From NCBI GenBank assembly GCA_025455015.1, contig JALONI010000008.1, positions 1-57,247 of the forward strand: DNA of 57,247 nucleotides. Reading direction: 5' to 3'. A model generated the notes under the pieces. The model made no database searches. It was not told where the DNA came from and saw only the letters and a list, made by a program, of their open reading frames with translations. The DNA comes from Cyclobacteriaceae bacterium. GTDB lineage: Bacteria; Bacteroidota; Bacteroidia; Cytophagales; Cyclobacteriaceae. Shown here one piece after another: positions 52,137-57,247 of this stretch. A program made the translations under genes and the position numbers. Every line of letters starts with the position of its first letter. The stretch's first letter is position 1.

Positions 52137-53483
52137 ATGGCCGCGCCCGACTTACGCCTGCAACCCACCTATCGCCAGATCTTGGCCATGGCGTTGCCCA
52201 TTTCGCTGGCTATGTTGGTGCCGCAGATCAATTTCATCACCAACAACATTTTTTTGGGTGGCTTGGGTGAGCGTGAATTGGCCAGCGCGGGCATCACGGG
52301 CGTGTACTATTTGATTTTTGCCGTGGCGGGCAACGGCCTCAACAGTGGCTTGCAGGCGCTGATTGCGCGCAGGGCCGGACAAAACCTGCCGCGCGAAATC
52401 GGCCGGGTATTTTTTCACGGTATTTGGGTAGCCTTGTGTTTTGCTCTGGTGGGCATTGCCTTCACCTATGCCGCGGCACCGGGCATTTTGCGCGCATTCA
52501 TCAAAGACGGAGCCATTGCCACTCAGGTCATTGACTTCCTGCTCATCCGCATTTGGGGATTGCCCTTTTTGTATCTGTACGTAATGCGCAACGCCCTGCT
52601 GGTGGGCACCAACCAAACGCGTCTGTTGGTGTGGGGCACGTTGGCGGAAGCCGTTACGAACATCGTGTTGGACTATGCACTCATTTACGGCCGTTGGGGT
52701 CTTCCCGCCTTGGGTTTTAATGGGGCTGCCTATGCTTCCATCATTGCCGAGGCTACCGGGCTCGTGGTCATCTATGGGATCATCCACGCCAACGGACTCA
52801 ACCGGCAGTTCGCCTTATTTGAAAACATCACGTGGGACATGCCGCTGGCCAAATCCATTGTGGTGCGCTCGGCACCGCTGGTGGCTCAGTTTGTCATCAG
52901 CATTGCCACGTGGGAGTATTTTTACATTTTGGTTGAACACCACGGCCACCGGGCACTGGCCATTTCCAATACCATGCGCAACCTCTTTGGCGTGGTGGGC
53001 ATCTTTGCCTGGGCGTTTGCCTCCACGGCCAATACCATGGTCAGCAACATCATCGGGCAGGGCAAAAGCGAAGAGGTGCTGCCGTTGATACGAAAGATCG
53101 TAAAAGTGAGCATGGTTTTTTCCTCGCTCATCATCGTCTTGCTCAATATTGATCCGGCCCTTTTTCTGTCCATCTACGGACAGGGCCCCGCATTCATTGA
53201 AGAGGCCGTGCCGGTGCTGCGCATTGTGTCACTGGCGTTGTTGATGATGTCATTTGGATCCATCTGGCTTAATGCCGTGACGGGCACGGGCAACACGATG
53301 GTCAACCTGACGATCGAAGTTATCACCTTGGTGATCTACTGTGTGTACGTGTATTTGGTGTTGGAGTACTGGCGCCTGCCCATCACGTGGGGATGGGGCA
53401 GCGAGTGGGTGTACTGGCTCAGCATGTTTTCGATGGCATTTGTATACATGCGCTCGGGCAAGTGGCGCGGAAAAGTGATTTAA
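52137..53483 (+). CDS. MATE-family efflux transporter
   Basis: 448 residues, about 12 transmembrane helices in two homologous bundles. N-terminal pattern: YRQILAMALPISLAMLVPQI, then NNIFLGGLGERELASAGITG. The second half has a similar LVRSAPLVAQFV-type helix 7 region. MATE proteins export cationic drugs or metabolites with Na+ or H+. Substrate unknown. No regulator adjacent. Confidence 0.93.
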   Translation: MAAPDLRLQPTYRQILAMALPISLAMLVPQINFITNNIFLGGLGERELASAGITGVYYLIFAVAGNGLNSGLQALIARRAGQNLPREIGRVFFHGIWVALCFALVGIAFTYAAAPGILRAFIKDGAIATQVIDFLLIRIWGLPFLYLYVMRNALLVGTNQTRLLVWGTLAEAVTNIVLDYALIYGRWGLPALGFNGAAYASIIAEATGLVVIYGIIHANGLNRQFALFENITWDMPLAKSIVVRSAPLVAQFVISIATWEYFYILVEHHGHRALAISNTMRNLFGVVGIFAWAFASTANTMVSNIIGQGKSEEVLPLIRKIVKVSMVFSSLIIVLLNIDPALFLSIYGQGPAFIEEAVPVLRIVSLALLMMSFGSIWLNAVTGTGNTMVNLTIEVITLVIYCVYVYLVLEYWRLPITWGWGSEWVYWLSMFSMAFVYMRSGKWRGKVI

Positions 53484-53492
53484 GGCGTCCGG

Positions 53493-53798
53493 TCATTCAA
53501 ACACTGCATCTGAGTTTACGCTTAGTTCGGGGAACAACCGGGGTGTGAGTTGATCGCCTTTGAAGACACCGTTCTGCCACACATACACCAACACGGTGCC
53601 CTCGCCCGGCTGCACGACCCAGTATTCTTTCACCCCCGCGTGCTCGTAGGCGTCAAATTTTTCGCGCAACTCTTTTCGCGAGGTGTGTTTGGATAGTATC
53701 TCAATGACTCAATCGGGCGCACCGATGCAGCCTCGGGCAAATCCCAGGTAGTCGGCATACGTGTAGGTACCGGAAAGATCGGGTTCGTTTACTTCCAC
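53493..53798 (-). pseudogene. Decayed Uma2-family (DUF820) nuclease-fold gene
   Basis: Frame from GTG 53798 reads MEVNEPDLSGTYTYADYL, the normal Uma2 N-terminus. It jumps straight to RGCIGAPD, skipping about 70-80 residues that normally lie between, then an in-frame TGA (53711-53709) replaces the conserved Trp of APDW. After it comes VIEILSKHTSRKELREKFDA and YEHAGVKEYWVV up to the stop at 53493. Both an internal deletion and a nonsense mutation are therefore present. It shares its frame with the DUF4783 gene, whose stop lies 12 bp upstream of the GTG. Confidence 0.85.
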
Positions 53799-53810
53799 GC
53801 ACGAAGGTGG

Positions 53811-54209
53811 CTACTTCTCTTCCTTGGTGAACGAAATCTCGTGCACCAGAAAGCTGCTTTGCTGCTCACGCGCGCGGATGATGACATTGTATCGCTGCGA
53901 GCCGCTCACGTAACGGCCCAGGGCAAATTGCAGTCCGCCTTTGGAGGAGCCGGTGTGCACCACGGCAAATTCGGCCACGGGGTTTTGGTCAAAAAATTTT
54001 TGAAACACCAGCTTGGCTTGTGCGCGGCTGTAGGTGGTTACCGGGCCGTCCAGGGTCACATCTACCGATGTGTTGAACTGCCGACTGAGCGCCTCGGCAT
54101 TGGCCAACCGGATGGCATCCTTGACCGGAGCAAACGCATCCGATTGCGCCATGCCCGAAAGGGCCATCGCCACGCACAAACCAATCACCCCCACTTTTAC
54201 GCTTTTCAT
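53811..54209 (-). CDS. DUF4783 exported protein
   Basis: 132 residues. Signal peptide to about residue 21 (ALSGMAQ), then the DUF4783 pattern: VKDAIRLANAEALSRQFNTS, VDVTLDGPVTTYSRAQAKLV, FQKFFDQNPVAEFAVVHTGS and FLVHEISF near the end. A cystatin-like or NTF2-like fold is likely; the function is unknown. Common in Bacteroidota. ATG 54209 is preferred over an upstream in-frame start because of the signal peptide. Divergent from gpmI. Confidence 0.88.
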   Translation of the reverse strand: MKSVKVGVIGLCVAMALSGMAQSDAFAPVKDAIRLANAEALSRQFNTSVDVTLDGPVTTYSRAQAKLVFQKFFDQNPVAEFAVVHTGSSKGGLQFALGRYVSGSQRYNVIIRAREQQSSFLVHEISFTKEEK

Positions 54210-54328
54210 AACCAATGTTACGCACCAAAAGTATGCCATACTGGCCATTGTTTGCAATTATTGCCAAAAAATGAACGACCCGCCAAACGATTCAACTTTT
54301 TATCGCCCCAAACGCCTGCTTGCCTGCC

Positions 54329-54336
54329 TATATTTG
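54329..54336 (+). promoter_or_regulatory. -7 promoter element of gpmI
   Basis: TATATTTG matches TAnnTTTG and ends 16 bp before the ATG at 54353. No clear -33 TTTG. Confidence 0.4.
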
Positions 54337-54352
54337 CTGCGACAACTGACGT

Positions 54353-55876
54353 ATGCAAAAGAAAGTTCTATTGATGATTTTGGACGGCTGGGGGCTTGCC
54401 ACCAATCCAAAGGTATCGGCCGTGGATGCCGCCCACACACCCTATATTCGTTCGCTGTACCAAAAGTATCCGCACAGCAAACTAGAGGCCTCCGGGCTGG
54501 CCGTGGGCTTGCCGGCCGGGCAGATGGGAAATTCAGAAGTGGGGCACATGAACATTGGGGCCGGGCGCGTGGTGTATCAAGACCTGGTGCGCGTCAATAA
54601 AGCCATCGAAGAAAAGGAACTGGACACCAACCCGGTGTTAGTCGAAGCGTATGACCACGCAAAGAAAACCGGCAAAGCGGTGCACTTGATCGGCCTTCTC
54701 TCCGATGGGGGCGTCCACTCGCACATCCTCCATCTCAAAGCGCTGGTAAGCATTGCCCAGGCGCGGGGCGTAAAAGACGTATTTGTCCATGCCTTTACGG
54801 ATGGCCGTGACACCGACCCCAAAGGTGGCCGCGCTTATCTGGCCGAGCTACAACAACACCTGGCCAAAACCACCGGCAAAATCGCCACGGTGATCGGCCG
54901 CTACTACGCCATGGACCGCGACAAACGCTGGGAGCGTGTGAAGCTGGCCTACGAGGCATTGATCAATGGCAAAGGCGAACACAGTACGGACGTCCTGGCT
55001 TCGGTGCAAAAATCGTATGACGCCAACGTCACAGACGAGTTCATCCAGCCCATCATTGCCACCGAGCAGGGCCAGCCGGTAGGGGTGATCCGCGAAGGCG
55101 ATGTTGTCCTCTGTTTCAACTTCCGCACCGACCGCGGCCGTCAAATCACACAGGCCCTCACCCAACAGGATTTTCCCGAGCAGCAAATGAAGAAGCTGCC
55201 GCTGCATTACGTCACGCTCACCAATTATGACGACTCGTTTACCGGGGTGCGGGTGATCTTTGACAAAGACAATCTGGAAAATACGCTGGGCGAAACCGTG
55301 GCGAAGGCCGGCAAAAAGCAGATACGCATAGCTGAAACGGAGAAGTACCCGCATGTCACCTTTTTCTTTTCGGGGGGCCGGGAGGAGGCCTTTCCGGGCG
55401 AGTCGCGCATTCTTTGCCCCTCCCCCAAAGTGGCCACGTATGACCTGCAGCCTGACATGAGCGCGCGTGACATCCGCGACCAGATCATTCCCGAGCTGGA
55501 AAAAAAATCGGCCGATTTTATCTGTCTTAACTTTGCTAATCCCGACATGGTGGGCCACACGGGAGTGTTTGCCGCGGCCGTCAAAGCCTGTGAAACGGTG
55601 GATCAATGCAACGAAGCCGTCACCGAGGTTGCACGTAAAAATGGATACACCGTCATCATCATCGCTGACCACGGCAATGCCGATGTGATGATCAATGACG
55701 ATGGCACCCCAAACACCGCACACAGCACCAACCGGGTGCCCTGTATTTTAGTTGACGATCAGTACAAAGGGTCGCTCAAAAACGGAAAACTGGGAGATCT
55801 GGCGCCCACCATCCTCACACTCATGGGCATTGCCATCCCTCGCGAAATGACCGGCACGGTCCTGATCGATGCGTAG
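54353..55876 (+). CDS. gpmI: 2,3-bisphosphoglycerate-independent phosphoglycerate mutase
   Basis: 507 residues, normal for GpmI (alkaline-phosphatase superfamily, Mn2+). First metal motif LLMILDGWGL; the phospho-enzyme Ser in GQMGNSEVGHMNIGAGR; HAFTDGRDTDPKGG; RYYAMDRDKRWER; second metal site motifs FANPDMVGHTG and IIIADHGNADVM. Interconverts 3- and 2-phosphoglycerate in glycolysis. Its stop overlaps the next start by 8 bp. Confidence 0.96.
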   Translation: MQKKVLLMILDGWGLATNPKVSAVDAAHTPYIRSLYQKYPHSKLEASGLAVGLPAGQMGNSEVGHMNIGAGRVVYQDLVRVNKAIEEKELDTNPVLVEAYDHAKKTGKAVHLIGLLSDGGVHSHILHLKALVSIAQARGVKDVFVHAFTDGRDTDPKGGRAYLAELQQHLAKTTGKIATVIGRYYAMDRDKRWERVKLAYEALINGKGEHSTDVLASVQKSYDANVTDEFIQPIIATEQGQPVGVIREGDVVLCFNFRTDRGRQITQALTQQDFPEQQMKKLPLHYVTLTNYDDSFTGVRVIFDKDNLENTLGETVAKAGKKQIRIAETEKYPHVTFFFSGGREEAFPGESRILCPSPKVATYDLQPDMSARDIRDQIIPELEKKSADFICLNFANPDMVGHTGVFAAAVKACETVDQCNEAVTEVARKNGYTVIIIADHGNADVMINDDGTPNTAHSTNRVPCILVDDQYKGSLKNGKLGDLAPTILTLMGIAIPREMTGTVLIDA

Positions 55877-56444
55877 CGTGCTGCCTTGGGTGGTCGTGGC
55901 GCTGGTCATGCTGGCGTGTGGCAAGCAAACAAACACCGCGCAGCCGTTGTACTTTGATAGTCTCCTTTACGCGCAAGCCCATGCCTACCGCGTTCAACCG
56001 GCCGGCATTGAAAAGTATGCACGCGTAGACGACCAGACAGACACCACATGGCTCGCGTTTGACACCGGTACGCTCCAGCGCGAGTGGGATTTGTTTACGC
56101 CTCTCAACGCGTTTCAAAAACCGGCTTTTGCCGATACCTATGCCGTGACGGTGGAAAAGGACCCCCATAGCAACCTGACGGTAAAGCGGTATCGGTCTAT
56201 GCAAGAAGTGCCCGTGCCGCAGGTTGAGTTCTATTATCTCGCCACGCCCACGCGGCTTCGCGCTATCCGGGCAGTTTTTGAAGAGCGAAATCTGTTCTAC
56301 TCCACCCAACGTCACCTGCGGCTCTCGTTTGCGGAGCACGGGGGCCAACCGGTGATCACCGAATATGCGGTGGCCGGATATCAAAAAATGGTGCTGGCCG
56401 ATTCGGTTCAGTTTTCCATCACCGGAAAAATAGTGTGGCAGTAA
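55869..56444 (+). CDS. Hypothetical lipoprotein coupled to gpmI
   Basis: 191 residues. The lipobox ends VMLACGKQ (Cys17). The mature part is predicted beta-rich, with strands such as YAVTVEKDPHSNLTVKRYRS and VEFYYLATPTRLRAIRAVF. The start ATG is inside gpmI (8 bp overlap), so it is translated from the same mRNA. No family recognised. Confidence 0.75.
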   Translation: MRSVLPWVVVALVMLACGKQTNTAQPLYFDSLLYAQAHAYRVQPAGIEKYARVDDQTDTTWLAFDTGTLQREWDLFTPLNAFQKPAFADTYAVTVEKDPHSNLTVKRYRSMQEVPVPQVEFYYLATPTRLRAIRAVFEERNLFYSTQRHLRLSFAEHGGQPVITEYAVAGYQKMVLADSVQFSITGKIVWQ

Positions 56445-56453
56445 CGACCGCGC

Positions 56454-56461
56454 TACCTTTG
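56454..56461 (+). promoter_or_regulatory. -7 promoter element of the ABC exporter gene
   Basis: TACCTTTG matches TAnnTTTG and ends 36 bp before the ATG at 56498. No clear -33. Confidence 0.4.
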
Positions 56462-56497
56462 CACTAAAATCCACAGCACTGCGTCTGTAAAGTATCT

Positions 56498-57247
56498 ATG
56501 GCGAAACGAGGCGGCCGGTTTGCAGAAACCGAAGAGAAAGACAAACGGAAAATCACCAAAGAGGGCATTCGACATCTGCTCGGCATCTATCGGTTTGTTA
56601 CACCGTACCGGGGCACCTTTGCGTTGGGGTTGGTATCGTTGGCGTTGTCCAGCGGCACGCTGCTGGCGTTTCCCTTCTTTGCCGGCAAGCTGTTGGATGT
56701 GGCCCAGGGCAAATCCGATTTTTTCCTCACCTCCATTAATCAAATTGCGGGGGTGCTCATCGGCATTTTGCTGGTGCAAAGTGTATTTTCGTTTACCCGC
56801 GTCACCACCTTTTCCGTTGTCAGCGAAAAAAGCCTGGCCGATCTGCGCCAAGCCTTGTACGAAAAGCTGATCTGGCTGCCCCAGTCGTTTTATGACAAAC
56901 GCAGGGTGGGGGAGTTGATGAGCCGCATCACCTCGGATGTGGGCACCCTGCACGACACGTTTACCATCACGCTGGCCGAATTGCTGCGCCAAGCGCTGGT
57001 ATTGGTGCTGGGCACGGCCATCATTTTTGTCATTACGCCCAAGCTTACGGGCTTTATGATGCTCACGTTTCCGCTGTTGATTTTGGCCGCGTTGTTTTTT
57101 GGCAAGTTCATTCGCGGCATGTCGCGCAAAACACAAGACCAGTTGGCCAGTGCCAACGTGATCGTTGAGGAAACACTCCAGTCCATTGCTGTGGTGAAGT
57201 CTTTTACCAACGAAGTGTTTGAAGCCTTGCGCTATCGTCAATCATTG
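56498..57247 (+). CDS. ABC exporter (MsbA/lipid A type), 5' part
   Basis: The first 250 codons; the gene continues beyond the window. The basic N-terminus is followed by transmembrane helices (about 35-60, 75-100, 160-185 and 190-215) of an ABC transporter type-1 domain, with the coupling-loop-like LPQSFYDKRRVGELMSRITS and a second one in TFTITLAEL. The nucleotide-binding half is missing, so half-size exporter assignment is by homology of the membrane part only. Transport substrate unknown. Confidence 0.88.
   Translation, partial: MAKRGGRFAETEEKDKRKITKEGIRHLLGIYRFVTPYRGTFALGLVSLALSSGTLLAFPFFAGKLLDVAQGKSDFFLTSINQIAGVLIGILLVQSVFSFTRVTTFSVVSEKSLADLRQALYEKLIWLPQSFYDKRRVGELMSRITSDVGTLHDTFTITLAELLRQALVLVLGTAIIFVITPKLTGFMMLTFPLLILAALFFGKFIRGMSRKTQDQLASANVIVEETLQSIAVVKSFTNEVFEALRYRQSL

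Noticed and set aside
54320-54336. TTGCCTGCCTA upstream of gpmI, similar to the fad-operon repeat words
   Set aside because: Only two adjacent units without an inverted partner; it overlaps the promoter element and is likely coincidence.

Overview
The window looks like chromosome of a Bacteroidota member, most likely a cytophaga-type (Cytophagales) aerobic heterotroph. The signs are Bacteroidota-type promoters (-7 element TAnnTTTG, sometimes with a -33 TTTG), a remnant that looks like a type IX secretion sorting tail, a PadR/MacB-like permease pair, LytTR two-component genes, a fasciclin lipoprotein, DUF4783 and a long Rho with a charged insert. GC content is moderately high and open antisense frames are common. 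I found no rRNA, tRNA, CRISPR array or complete insertion sequence. About 55 genes are supported; the last runs off the right edge, and a doubtful start runs off the left edge.

Layout. 1-5.8 kb: a small membrane protein, a DUF1080 secreted protein, an RlmI-like 23S rRNA methyltransferase, a lipoprotein amidase and a DUF2214-like membrane protein, then a frameshifted sorting-tail remnant and a strong bidirectional terminator. 5.9-13.1 kb: a fatty-acid beta-oxidation operon, read leftward as marR, antitoxin, PIN toxin, fadN, four-helix-bundle gene, fadA, fadE. It has a perfect 18-bp palindrome upstream of marR, and iterated TTGCCTA/TAGGCAA words in its spacers that bracket the four-helix-bundle gene. 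13.1-19.5 kb: a TMEM175-type channel, a secreted thioredoxin-fold protein, a helix-hairpin-helix protein, a Crp/Fnr regulator with a DUF2892-rhodanese-thioredoxin cluster, and an exported class V aminotransferase. 19.5-24.6 kb: a LytS/LytTR-type pair, a three-domain fasciclin lipoprotein and an M20 peptidase.

24.6-38.4 kb: a methyltransferase, PadR plus a double-FtsX permease, a voltage-gated channel with a calcium-type filter, decayed gene fragments, an SDR/DoxX pair beside an AraC regulator, a NagZ-like glycosidase, a SPOR-like protein, an unrecognised secreted protein, and a LuxR response regulator with its TPR histidine kinase. 38.5-48.4 kb is information processing: MoxR, a DksA/TraR domain on a histone-H1-like tail, ScpB, an RluB-type pseudouridine synthase with a 200-residue basic tail, dihydroorotase, a DEAD-box helicase, Rho and SerS. 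48.4-57.2 kb: a quinoprotein-cytochrome c dehydrogenase, an S10 peptidase, a MATE exporter, a Uma2 pseudogene, DUF4783, GpmI, a lipoprotein and the start of an ABC exporter.

The strongest functional unit is the fad operon, which has the same fadN-fadA-fadE order as the Bacillus operon but is headed by a MarR gene. The most unusual signal is the pair of inverted word arrays around the four-helix-bundle gene, with a gene-less hairpin of the same words one spacer away. A second palindrome family (CTTTGTG type) sits near 33.8 kb.
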